Positions 1-6,304 of a stretch of DNA of 21,741 nucleotides are shown here, in pieces. The translations under genes and the position numbers were made by a program. Source of the DNA: Nitrososphaerota archaeon. GTDB lineage: Archaea; Thermoproteota; Nitrososphaeria; Nitrososphaerales; Nitrosopumilaceae. The notes below the pieces were generated by a model. It was not told the DNA's origin. It did no database searches and saw nothing but the letters and a program-made list of their open reading frames with translations. Position 1 is the stretch's first letter, and every line of letters begins with the position of its first letter. The stretch spans positions 1 to 21,741 of the forward strand of contig JAEFDA010000042.1 of the NCBI GenBank assembly GCA_016126025.1, given 5' to 3'.

Positions 1-13
1 ATCGTGTGGCAGA

Positions 14-21
14 TTTAAAAT
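14..21 (+). promoter_or_regulatory. TATA box for the 36-aa ORF
   Basis: TTTAAAAT is centred about 26 nt upstream of the ATG at 44, the spacing expected for an archaeal leaderless transcript. Confidence 0.5.
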
Positions 22-43
22 ATGTCCGTGCGTATCATATAGC

Positions 44-154
44 ATGGTAGATTCGGAATACGTCCGGGCATGCGCCGACAAATGCCAAGACGACGATCCG
101 ACGGCCGCCACGTTGCTACGGCGCGCGGCAGACGTCATGGACGAGCCATACTAG
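44..154 (+). CDS. Small acidic protein, 36 aa, function unknown
   Basis: A 36-codon ORF starting MVDSEYVRACADKCQDDDP and ending DEPY. It is acidic and looks helical. It is supported by a TATA-like box about 26 nt upstream of its ATG, a spacing shared by many genes in this window, and by fairly GC-rich third codon positions. The two cysteines (residues 10 and 14) are spaced C-x3-C. I recognise no family. No neighbour lies in operon distance; the next gene on the same strand is cofE, 500 nt away. The small size keeps confidence modest. Confidence 0.4.
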   Translation: MVDSEYVRACADKCQDDDPTAATLLRRAADVMDEPY

Positions 155-305
155 GAAGGATATTCACAATCACCCAACTCTGCAACAGCGGATTCACGCT
201 CGGCGGTGGTGATAGGTGTTTGGAACATCTCCCGTAGGCCCACGCATCTTAACGGTCAGCCGGGCGCGTTCGCGTGAGGGTTCCGGGCCGGACTGGCGCG
301 TCTGG

Positions 306-518
306 CTACCAAGCGCGCAGCGTCTTGGGCGTGGACTCAAAGTTGCGCATGCCCGCCCGGGGCGACTCGATCACCGCCAAGACCGCGTTCGGATTGGACC
401 TGTAGCACCCGTGGCCTTTGATGCAATCGTCGCACAGCGGGCTGCCGTTGCACAGCAGGCTGCCGTCGGACAGCATGGAGCAGTAGGCGCATACTCGGGT
501 CGCCGCCCCGCCGCGCAC
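306..518 (-). CDS. Small Cys-rich (zinc-ribbon-like) protein, about 70 aa
   Basis: From the GTG at 518 this frame gives about 70 residues with cysteines at about 10, 13, 23, 29, 32 and 38, including CAYC and CDDC (C-x2-C) pairs that could bind zinc. It ends FESTPKTLRAW. Third codon positions are about 85-90% G/C from the first CxxC to the stop, while the same frame upstream loses this bias; that marks it as real coding and places the start near 518. The open frame continues upstream without a stop, so the start is uncertain; no ATG fits better. A weak TATA-like stretch lies around 540-548. The family is not recognised; a zinc-binding adaptor or regulator is only a guess. Confidence 0.5.
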   Translation of the reverse strand: MRGGAATRVCAYCSMLSDGSLLCNGSPLCDDCIKGHGCYRSNPNAVLAVIESPRAGMRNFESTPKTLRAW

Positions 519-624
519 ATCGCGACAAACCCCACCATATCGTGTATGGCCAGCACCGCCGTCCCCTCGCGGGGTATGAGCGGCGGCACGCGGACAGACG
601 GAGGCAGCCTCCGAACGTGAACCC

Positions 625-631
625 AAAAATT
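625..631 (+). promoter_or_regulatory. TATA box of cofE
   Basis: AAAAATT is centred 27 nt upstream of the ATG at 655 and supports a leaderless mRNA and that start, rather than the in-frame TTG at 649. Confidence 0.5.
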
Positions 632-654
632 CCCCCACATCCCATACATTGGGC

Positions 655-1422
655 ATGGTACTAAGCATATTCCCGCTGGTGGTCTCCAGAAAGGCTGGAA
701 CGTTTGATCTGTACGGCACCCTGCAAAATGCTCTGGATTCTGCCGGGATTAGGGTAGAGTCAGGGGACGTGGTGGTGGCATCCACAAAGTTTGTCGCCGT
801 CTCGCAGGGAAGGGCCGTACCCATGGAAGGGGTGCGCGTCTCCGAAGAGGGCGCGAGGCTGTCCCGGCGGTTCCGCATGGGACCGAAGATGGCCGAGATG
901 GTGCTCCGCGAGTCAGATGGCATAATGGGCGGCATGACCGGCTTTGTATTGGCATACTCGGGCGGCCTAATGGCCCCCAACGCGGGCATAGACACGTCCA
1001 ACACGGGCCCAGGCATGGCAGTGCTGTACCCAGCCCGACCACACCATACGGCCGAATCGCTGCGCCGCCGCATACTCTTGGACACGGGGGCAAATGCGGG
1101 CGTGATACTGGCCGACAGTCGCCTGATGCCCGGAAGGGTGGGCACCGTCGGCGTGGCCGTGGCGTATGCCGGAATAGAGCCGGTGCGGGACATGCGGGGG
1201 AGGCGGGATCTGGACGGGAGGCCCCTCAGGGTTACGTTCCAGGCCGTCGCCGACGGCCTGGCCTCGGCGGCCAACCACACCATGGGAGAGGGATCCGAGT
1301 CTAGGCCGTTCGCGCTGGTAAGGGGGTCTGGAGCCGTCACCGCCGGAGAGTACGACGGTACCGAGGCGGCGGTGGACCCGTCCCAGTGCGTGTACGCGCG
1401 TGGCCTGGGGCGGCCCGGATAG
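655..1422 (+). CDS. cofE: Coenzyme F420:L-glutamate ligase CofE
   Basis: A 255-residue protein matching CofE, the GTP-dependent ligase that adds L-glutamate residues to F420-0 to build coenzyme F420 in the cytosol. The N-terminal segment GDVVVASTKFVAVSQGR (residues 37-53) is the conserved ligase block. The middle carries PNAGIDTSN (about residues 106-114), also typical, followed by the LPMR-like stretch DSRLMPGRVGTVGVAVAYAG. The length is that of the stand-alone archaeal enzyme; there is no bacterial FbiB-type C-terminal fusion. I chose the ATG at 655 because a TATA-like box sits 27 nt upstream; the TTG at 649 would add two residues. No other F420 gene lies beside it, so it is probably monocistronic. 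Family assignment is strong; glutamate chain length cannot be judged. Confidence 0.9.
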   Translation: MVLSIFPLVVSRKAGTFDLYGTLQNALDSAGIRVESGDVVVASTKFVAVSQGRAVPMEGVRVSEEGARLSRRFRMGPKMAEMVLRESDGIMGGMTGFVLAYSGGLMAPNAGIDTSNTGPGMAVLYPARPHHTAESLRRRILLDTGANAGVILADSRLMPGRVGTVGVAVAYAGIEPVRDMRGRRDLDGRPLRVTFQAVADGLASAANHTMGEGSESRPFALVRGSGAVTAGEYDGTEAAVDPSQCVYARGLGRPG

Positions 1423-1456
1423 CGGGAAGCGCAAGCGGTACGGTTATGGCGCGTGC

Positions 1457-1480
1457 CCCGCCAGCCGGGCAGGTGGCGGG
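1457..1480 (+). terminator. GC-rich stem-loop after cofE
   Basis: CCCGCCA (1457-1463) pairs with TGGCGGG (1474-1480) around a 10-nt loop, 35 nt past the cofE stop; a short T4 run follows at about 1488. It could be a 3' end or processing structure; it is a weak terminator by archaeal oligo-T standards. Confidence 0.3.
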
Positions 1481-2343
1481 ACATGCATTTTGCCTGCTCG
1501 TCCGGCCGGCGCTGCACATACTCCCATTACAAAGGGAGCCAAAATTTGTTGCGCGTGACCGGCTGCGGCCCGTCTACCCACAGGGCCGGAAAAATGTAGA
1601 TCGCCTGTCTTGACTGCGCAGCCAGAAGCATGGTAATCGGCGCGCTATGAATTATTTTTCACATGACTTGTTGTGTCGGCCATAGTGCAGATTATTCACA
1701 TATTGGCTTGGAGCAGGTCCCCGTTTGAATAATCCAATTATGATCGATTGTGAACAAACTCAAACATGCCAGAATATGCCAGTTCATAATGATCTTGTCG
1801 CTGCAAGATGCCAGACGTACCCGTCCCCGACACATGCATTCACTGATGCCGAGCCGCCCTCCCCCCCCCCACCGTCAGAGACGCCCACTGGAAGATATCT
1901 GCAGAAAAAACGATAAACGCATACAAGTCGCTTAAAGCACATATCCGCGCAATGCCACATTTGAGAATCTGGACGAAATATTTCTGGCGCAAAAGACATG
2001 CTGTTCACGTCCCCAATTAGGCAGCCTTCCGTGCAAATCCGTCTGCCGTTGTGTTTTTCCATTTTTGTCTTTTGTGACCCTGTATTTTTCCACAAACCGC
2101 CGAACTGGTCCGCCGGCAGCGTCCCACGTTCTATGCAGGCCGCGTCCTGTCCCCGCTGCAGACGACCTGTCGTATATGAGCCGGCGCCAAACTCCCGGAG
2201 TCGCCACGTCAAAAATAAAAAATATGATCGTGTCCGTGTCGGATCCCCTCCCTAGCCGTCCCGCATATGAGCCGAAGCGGAGCACGCCCCCTGTTATGGT
2301 ACCGCAATTTGACAAAACTAATATCGCACCAGCCCCGCGGCAC
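1481..2343. other. Gene-poor region between cofE and the helicase
   Basis: About 860 nt without a convincing gene. Open frames exist on both strands, including a 142-codon minus frame at 1784-2212 and a 63-codon TTG-started plus frame at 1725-1916, but codon third positions lack the genomic GC bias over most of their length and I recognise no motif. It holds a C10 homopolymer at 1861-1870 and AT-rich tracts at 1649-1660 and 2209-2228. An 11-base match to the inverted-repeat arm at 13093 lies at 1666-1676. Confidence 0.5.
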
Positions 2344-2351
2344 GGGGGGAC

Positions 2352-4700
2352 TTGTCGGCAGTGGACGCATCTACAAAGACGGAGGCAGCAAAGACCGCAA
2401 AGAACCTCTGCATGGCCAAGTTCAAGGAGTGGTGGACACTGCAGGAGATGATCGATGCCATATCCGAGCTGAGCATGGGCTCGGACATCCTGCTGCAGAT
2501 ACAGAGCAGTGGCACGGTACGGGTTGACCAAGACAGCATGGCCGAGGTCCTGTACGACGTGGTAGGTCCCCGGTTTCTGAGGTCCATAGGGGACGACAAG
2601 GATGCCAGGCGTACGTTTCTCACCATTATCATTGCGTCGGGCGTGACGAAAGGGTTCTTCACGGAGGATGCCATAATGGGGGCGGCCGCCGAGTTCCAGC
2701 CGGACATCAAATACATGAACGACGTGATCAGCATGAGGCCCACCCAGAAATGGTGCCTCAGGCTGGCAGAGATATTCGACCTTCCCGCATCGGTGGCCGA
2801 GAAGGAGCGCGCCGGGGAGCCGCCCTCCATAGAGACGGTCGAGCCCCACGTTTCCCTTAATCCGCTGTACGACTACCAGTACTCCACCGGCAGGTTCGTC
2901 CGGAACATCCTGGAGGGGACCCAGATGGAGGGCGACAGGGAGGTCAAGCGCAAGCTGATAGCCGTACCCACCGGATCCGGCAAGACCCGCATGATCACCG
3001 AGACCCTGGTAGAGTGGCTCAACGACGGAAAGCCGTCCAGAAACCCCCAGCAGCGCGACTCTCGGTTCATACTCTGGATTGCCCAGTCGCACGAACTCTG
3101 CGAGCAGGCGCGCAGCACATTCAAGGAGGTCTTCAAGTCCACCGGCAAGGAGGGCACCGTGATGCGCCTCTACAAGTTTTGGGGAAAGGAGAACGCCCTC
3201 CCTTCCCTGGATATAGAGGACCTGCTGGACGAGAAGGGGGTGATAGTCGCGTCCATCCAATCCCTGTACAGCATAGGCCACACCAAGCCCCAGGAGCTCA
3301 TAAACTTGGGAAACTACGTCTCGTGCATAGTGGTGGACGAGGCTCACCACTCGGTGGCCCCCTCCTATTCGTTTGTACTCAGGAGGATGGGGTTCAACTG
3401 GGACAACCGCAAAAAGGAGATATCCGAAAAGGGCACGATACTGCTGGGCCTCACCGCCACCCCTTTCCGGGGATCCGGCGACGTGGAGACCCGCCGCCTC
3501 CATCGGTGGTACAACGGGGTGTACTTTCCGTCCATATCATACATGGACAAGGCTGAGGACTCAAGGCCCCACGCCCTGATAGACTGTCCGGCGGCGGCCT
3601 ACGCGGGAGCGGTGGTCCGCATGCTGGGCGAAAAGTCATACGATCTGGATGGGTTCATAACCGACCACAGCTGGAAGATACGCGGCGGGAACGGGGAGTG
3701 GACATATCCCAGCGCCAAGAACGCCGCCCACGTGTTCGACGAGCCCGGCGAGTACCGCATCGAGCTTGTGGTAACGGACAACGACGGAAACACCGGCGAG
3801 TCGGGCGCCGTCATCCGGATAGAGCCCCCCCAAGCAGAGGAGATCAGACAGGAGGAACTGCAGAAGGTGCTGTACGGCAGACTCATACAGAGGCGCATAC
3901 TCTGCGAGGTGTACCACAAGGTGATAGTCTCCAAGAGCGCCATCAACCTTACCATGAAGGACGTCTCGGACATTGAAATGTACGGCGAGTTCCAGTCCAA
4001 GACGCTCAACCAGATAGGCGCAAGCTTCGAGAGAAATGGCATCATACTCAGGGGCATAAAACACATGAGCGACACGGGCCGCAGGAAGATACTCTTCTTC
4101 GGCTGCAGCGTGGAGCACTCCAGGAAGATAGCCATATCGCTGAAGGCCATGTACGGCATGAAGACCGGATACGTAGACTCGGCCATGGACATGGACTCCC
4201 GCATCGCCGCCATACAGGACTTCCGGAGGGGCGACACAGAGGTGCTATGCAACTTTGGCGTGCTGACCACCGGCTTTGACGCACCCGGCGTGGACTGTGT
4301 CTTTGTGGGAAGGCCGGTGCGCAGCGCCCTGCTATACACCCAGATGATCGGGAGGGGCATGAGGGGGACCAAGAACGGCGGCACAGAGGACATGATAATT
4401 GTGGACATAGACGACAACTTTCAGATCAACGAGACCCGGTACCAGCCCATAAGCGACGAGATGGGCTGGAAGGTGTACCGCGAGTACTGGAAGGTCTGGC
4501 GCGAGCCGGAGATAGAGGAGGTCGAGGAGGTCGAGGAGGTCGACGTGTCCCACACGTGCGCGGTCTGCGGCCGCGCGGCCCACGGACCCACCCAGATCAA
4601 GGATGTATTCGGATTCGAATGTCCCGACGACATCCTGGTAGAGTACTGCCAGGACGGCGGCCAGGCTCTTCCCCAAGAATGCCAAGAGTGTCGGCGATAG
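2352..4700 (+). CDS. SF2 DEAD/DEAH-type helicase with inserted PKD domain
   Basis: A 782-residue superfamily 2 (SSL2/ResIII-like) ATPase, presumably acting on nucleic acid in the cytosol. Walker A PTGSGKT is at 206-212, DEAH at 329-332 and motif III TATP at 368-371; lobe 2 starts near 578 (RKILFFGCSVEHSRK) with motif VI QMIGRGMRG at 664-672. Between the lobes, residues 408-492 read as a PKD fold: KSYDLDGFITDHSWKI, then HVFDEPGEYRIELVVTDNDG. PKD domains are normally extracellular, so this is odd. The N-terminal 190 residues are unrecognised; the tail has an EEVEEVEEV acidic repeat and a Cys cluster from C736. The TTG start at 2352 has a G-rich stretch just upstream, but GTG 2361 and ATG 2412 are possible. 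Role (repair, restriction or defence) is open. Confidence 0.88.
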   Translation: MSAVDASTKTEAAKTAKNLCMAKFKEWWTLQEMIDAISELSMGSDILLQIQSSGTVRVDQDSMAEVLYDVVGPRFLRSIGDDKDARRTFLTIIIASGVTKGFFTEDAIMGAAAEFQPDIKYMNDVISMRPTQKWCLRLAEIFDLPASVAEKERAGEPPSIETVEPHVSLNPLYDYQYSTGRFVRNILEGTQMEGDREVKRKLIAVPTGSGKTRMITETLVEWLNDGKPSRNPQQRDSRFILWIAQSHELCEQARSTFKEVFKSTGKEGTVMRLYKFWGKENALPSLDIEDLLDEKGVIVASIQSLYSIGHTKPQELINLGNYVSCIVVDEAHHSVAPSYSFVLRRMGFNWDNRKKEISEKGTILLGLTATPFRGSGDVETRRLHRWYNGVYFPSISYMDKAEDSRPHALIDCPAAAYAGAVVRMLGEKSYDLDGFITDHSWKIRGGNGEWTYPSAKNAAHVFDEPGEYRIELVVTDNDGNTGESGAVIRIEPPQAEEIRQEELQKVLYGRLIQRRILCEVYHKVIVSKSAINLTMKDVSDIEMYGEFQSKTLNQIGASFERNGIILRGIKHMSDTGRRKILFFGCSVEHSRKIAISLKAMYGMKTGYVDSAMDMDSRIAAIQDFRRGDTEVLCNFGVLTTGFDAPGVDCVFVGRPVRSALLYTQMIGRGMRGTKNGGTEDMIIVDIDDNFQINETRYQPISDEMGWKVYREYWKVWREPEIEEVEEVEEVDVSHTCAVCGRAAHGPTQIKDVFGFECPDDILVEYCQDGGQALPQECQECRR

Positions 4701-4764
4701 GACGCAATTGTATAGGTACCCTAAGGTAGAGATCTCGTTTTCGTACTGATGCTGTTGAGTAATT

Positions 4765-4772
4765 GTTATATA
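4765..4772 (+). promoter_or_regulatory. TATA box upstream of the 128-aa protein
   Basis: GTTATATA is centred 37 nt before the ATG at 4806, predicting a leader of about 11 nt. A second AT-rich stretch, TTTATTATA at 4780-4788, is too close to the start for a leader. Confidence 0.5.
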
Positions 4773-4805
4773 CCCCTACTTTATTATACAAAGCAGTGAT
4801 GTACA

Positions 4806-5192
4806 ATGCCTAAGGAAGGATTCAAGTCCATAACCGTCTCAGAGACCGTCTACAAGCGGTTCAACGAAGCCTACACCAACAGCAAGGACACCCTTGCCGT
4901 TCGGGGCATCCGCAGCCTCTCCGGCTACATCTCCTACATGCTCGAGGAGCGCATGCAGGAGAACGAGGCGATGGCCGTCCACGCCCCCAGAATGAAGAAG
5001 ATCTCCGTAGACGATGACCGCGTAGTACTGCTGGACAGCAAGCTGAACCGCATCGCTGAGGTGGTGGTCCAGAACGGGGTGATGTTCTGTCAGCTCTGCG
5101 AGGAGAACAACTGCCTGCACGTGGGGTTCGCCTATGCGCTGCCCGAGGTCTACACGGCCCTGAGCAAGCATGGGGTAAAAGAGCCTGCTTGA
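4806..5192 (+). CDS. Ribbon-helix-helix-like protein with C-terminal Cys/His cluster
   Basis: A 128-residue protein. The N-terminal 50 residues (FKSITVSETVYKRF, then SLSGYISYMLEE) have the short beta strand and two helices expected of a MetJ/Arc/CopG-type DNA-binding fold; this fold call is inferred from pattern. The C-terminal half ends in C95-x2-C98-x4-C103-x-H105, a likely metal site. I recall similar small proteins as conserved in Thaumarchaeota, but cannot verify this here. It has its own promoter 37 nt upstream and is separated by 105 nt from the helicase. Its TGA ends at 5192, directly against the 3' end of the convergent tRNA-Leu at 5193, so no spacer exists for a terminator. A metal-responsive regulator is a reasonable guess. 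Confidence 0.8.
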   Translation: MPKEGFKSITVSETVYKRFNEAYTNSKDTLAVRGIRSLSGYISYMLEERMQENEAMAVHAPRMKKISVDDDRVVLLDSKLNRIAEVVVQNGVMFCQLCEENNCLHVGFAYALPEVYTALSKHGVKEPA

Positions 5193-5237
5193 TGGAGGAG
5201 GCGGGATTTGAACCCGCGAACTCCTAAGAGACAGGAT

Positions 5238-5252
5238 CCCCTATTTTTTGAT
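5238..5252 (-). other. tRNA-Leu intron 1 (position 37/38)
   Basis: This 15-nt intron interrupts the anticodon loop after G37. The flanking bulges of 3 nt around a 4-bp helix fit the archaeal splicing endonuclease motif in its relaxed bulge-helix-loop form, since the 8-nt A-rich apex leaves no inner helix. Confidence 0.8.
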
Positions 5253-5265
5253 CTTAAGTCCTGCA

Positions 5266-5286
5266 TTTCCACGAACCGCGCGGTTC
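5266..5286 (-). other. tRNA-Leu candidate intron 2 (D-arm, about position 24/25)
   Basis: About 21 extra nt contain a small perfect hairpin AACC-GCGC-GGTT. Without them the D-arm folds normally; with them it does not. I could not draw a textbook bulge-helix-bulge, so exact splice sites are uncertain by a few nt. Confidence 0.6.
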
Positions 5287-5336
5287 CCTTTGGCCAGGCT
5301 TGATTACTCCTCCGGGATGATGGAGTGGGGCATGGG

Positions 5337-5343
5337 TTAAACG
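5337..5343 (-). promoter_or_regulatory. TATA box of tRNA-Leu
   Basis: On the minus strand CGTTTAA is centred 27 nt upstream of the tRNA 5' end at 5313, which is the expected archaeal position. Confidence 0.6.
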
Positions 5344-5454
5344 TATTTCGGCAGGCGGGCGCCGCCGGGGCTCCACACAGCATCGGACAGCCGGCCGCCC
5401 GATCGCGTCCGGGACGCGGCGGCGCATACCCCAGCATGCCGGCTGCGTCCTAGT

Positions 5455-5515
5455 GGCGCCGCTCCACTTGCGCGCCGCCCCATGCCGGTTACCGCCGGCG
5501 GATTGGCAAATCCCG
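5455..5515 (+). repeat. 61-bp dispersed repeat, copy 1
   Basis: This matches 6184-6244 at 57 of 61 positions. It contains GGCGCC, GCGCGC and CCGCCGGCGG palindromes. Its left edge is 122 nt before the ATG of the 46-aa ORF; copy 2 is 121 nt before the aspS ATG. Confidence 0.85.
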
Positions 5516-5548
5516 GCTGGATAAATCCGAAACTGCGGCGCAACATCG

Positions 5549-5554
5549 TTAAAA
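5549..5554 (+). promoter_or_regulatory. TATA box of the 46-aa ORF
   Basis: TTAAAA is centred about 26 nt upstream of the ATG at 5577, predicting a leaderless mRNA. Confidence 0.55.
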
Positions 5555-5576
5555 GCCGCAACTGTGTATTCACAGC

Positions 5577-5717
5577 ATGGGACTGGTGCAGGACATAGTG
5601 GAGAAGGGCGACGAGGCCATCCAAGCAGCCGAGGATGTGGGTAACCGCGAACTGGCGGAGAGGGTGCGCGGACTGCAGGATGCAGTCAGCCGTGTGCCAG
5701 ACTGGATGGTAGACTAG
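5577..5717 (+). CDS. Small acidic helical protein, 46 aa
   Basis: A 46-codon ORF starting MGLVQDIVEKGDEAIQAAED and ending RVPDWMVD. Heptad-like hydrophobic spacing (L, I, A, V, L, V, L, V) suggests an amphipathic helix pair. Third codon positions are GC-rich and a TATA box sits 26 nt upstream of the ATG, which supports a real leaderless gene. A 61-bp repeat shared with the aspS upstream region lies at the matching distance upstream, so the two genes may share control. The family is not recognised. It is 264 nt from the divergent tRNA-Leu. Confidence 0.55.
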   Translation: MGLVQDIVEKGDEAIQAAEDVGNRELAERVRGLQDAVSRVPDWMVD

Positions 5718-5724
5718 TTTCGGC

Positions 5725-5733
5725 GATTATATC
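5725..5733 (+). promoter_or_regulatory. TATA-like box, GATTATATC
   Basis: It is centred 27-28 nt upstream of an ATG at 5757. It is either the promoter of the doubtful 71-aa ORF there or drives an untranslated RNA. Confidence 0.4.
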
Positions 5734-5756
5734 TGCAGGTAAGCGGAGTTAACTGA

Positions 5757-5972
5757 ATGCCTTGCTTGGCGGGCGCGTCGCATAGTATTCGCACTGCCTC
5801 ACGCGCGGGGATGATACCGTGTTGTACCCCCCACACCGATCAGAAGCTAGCCGACACAAGTGACTCGGCAGGACATAGGGCGCAGCACACGTCCTGGAGG
5901 GTGTATGTTGCATTATGGACACTGCTCCCGGCCCAGGAGATGGCACACACCAGCCGATACGGATTCTGCTAG
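5757..5972 (+). CDS. Doubtful 71-aa ORF
   Basis: The ORF runs from MPCLAGASHSIRTASRAG to RYGFC. It has a TATA box at the right distance for leaderless expression, but third codon positions are only about 65% GC, the composition is unlike a folded protein, and its last 60 nt run antisense into the better-supported minus-strand gene ending at 5913. No family is recognised. An antisense or non-coding transcript is an equal alternative. Confidence 0.25.
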   Translation: MPCLAGASHSIRTASRAGMIPCCTPHTDQKLADTSDSAGHRAQHTSWRVYVALWTLLPAQEMAHTSRYGFC

Positions 5973-6131
5973 CTCACCGGGAAAGTCGTCGAGATCACGG
6001 ATTCTTGCCCTGACGATCTTGAGAGTCTCCTGAACGTGCGCCTCCCTCCGCATGAGGATTTTCTCCAGCCCCTCAGCGAGCGCCGGTATCTCTTCTGCAC
6101 GCCGCCGTTCTGTGCCTTCCGGCCTAGCCAT
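5913..6131 (-). CDS. Helical charged protein, 72 aa, unknown
   Basis: A 72-residue protein, MARPEGTERRRAEEIPALAE at the N-terminus and ending GREQCP. Residues 12-60 are rich in E, R, L and I in a pattern typical of long amphipathic helices or a coiled coil. The start is well supported by TTTAAA on the minus strand, centred 26-27 nt upstream of the ATG at 6131. It is transcribed divergently from aspS; the two promoters flank copy 2 of the 61-bp repeat. No domain is recognised and no function is proposed. Confidence 0.6.
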   Translation of the reverse strand: MARPEGTERRRAEEIPALAEGLEKILMRREAHVQETLKIVRARIRDLDDFPGELAESVSAGVCHLLGREQCP

Positions 6132-6154
6132 GAGCGAAAAGCCGGCTATACCTG

Positions 6155-6160
6155 TTTAAA
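6155..6160 (-). promoter_or_regulatory. TATA box of the 72-aa gene
   Basis: TTTAAA lies 26-27 nt upstream of the ATG at 6131 on the minus strand and is flanked by further A/T bases. Confidence 0.6.
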
Positions 6161-6183
6161 CTAATAATCCGTGAGAGCATAAC

Positions 6184-6244
6184 GGCGCCGCCCCACTTGC
6201 GCGCCGCCCCATGCCGGTTACCGGCGGCGGATTGGCAGATTCCG
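6184..6244 (+). repeat. 61-bp dispersed repeat, copy 2
   Basis: This copy differs from copy 1 at four positions. It lies between the divergent promoters of the 72-aa gene and aspS, ending 29 nt before the aspS TATA-like box. Confidence 0.85.
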
Positions 6245-6272
6245 TGTCAGGTCCCGGATATGGCAGCGAACC

Positions 6273-6279
6273 AAATATG
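6273..6279 (+). promoter_or_regulatory. TATA box of aspS
   Basis: AAATATG is centred 29 nt upstream of the ATG at 6305 and 20 nt upstream of the ATG at 6296, favouring 6305 as the start. Confidence 0.45.
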
Positions 6280-6304
6280 TTGGGGTACATTCTGCATGGC
6301 GCAC

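Larger units (their letters stand above)
5193..5313 (-). tRNA. tRNA-Leu(UAA) with one clear and one probable intron
   Basis: On the minus strand the 7-bp acceptor GGAGGAG/CTCCTCC, discriminator A at 5193, T arm GCGGG-TTCAAAT-CCCGC, long variable arm and loop CTTAAGA with anticodon TAA (5254-5256) define a class II tRNA-Leu. A 15-nt intron (5238-5252) lies at the canonical 37/38 site: CUUA pairs with UAGG, leaving 3-nt bulges AGA and GGA. A second insert of about 21 nt (5266-5286) lies near position 24/25; removing it restores D-stem AUC/GGU and a 13-nt D-loop as in other archaeal tRNA-Leu, giving an 85-nt tRNA. CCA is not encoded. Confidence 0.93.

Noticed and set aside
306..1517. 403-codon minus-strand frame opposite cofE
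   Set aside because: It is antisense to a clear cofE. Only its last 70 codons show coding bias, and these are annotated as the small Cys-rich gene.
1784..2212. 142-codon minus-strand frame in the cofE-helicase gap
   Set aside because: Mixed third-position composition, Gly-rich tail created by the C10 tract, no start signal and no recognisable domain.
1932..3503. 523-codon minus-strand frame opposite the helicase
   Set aside because: It mirrors the GC-rich helicase codons; no motif, and the helicase on the other strand has complete SF2 motifs.
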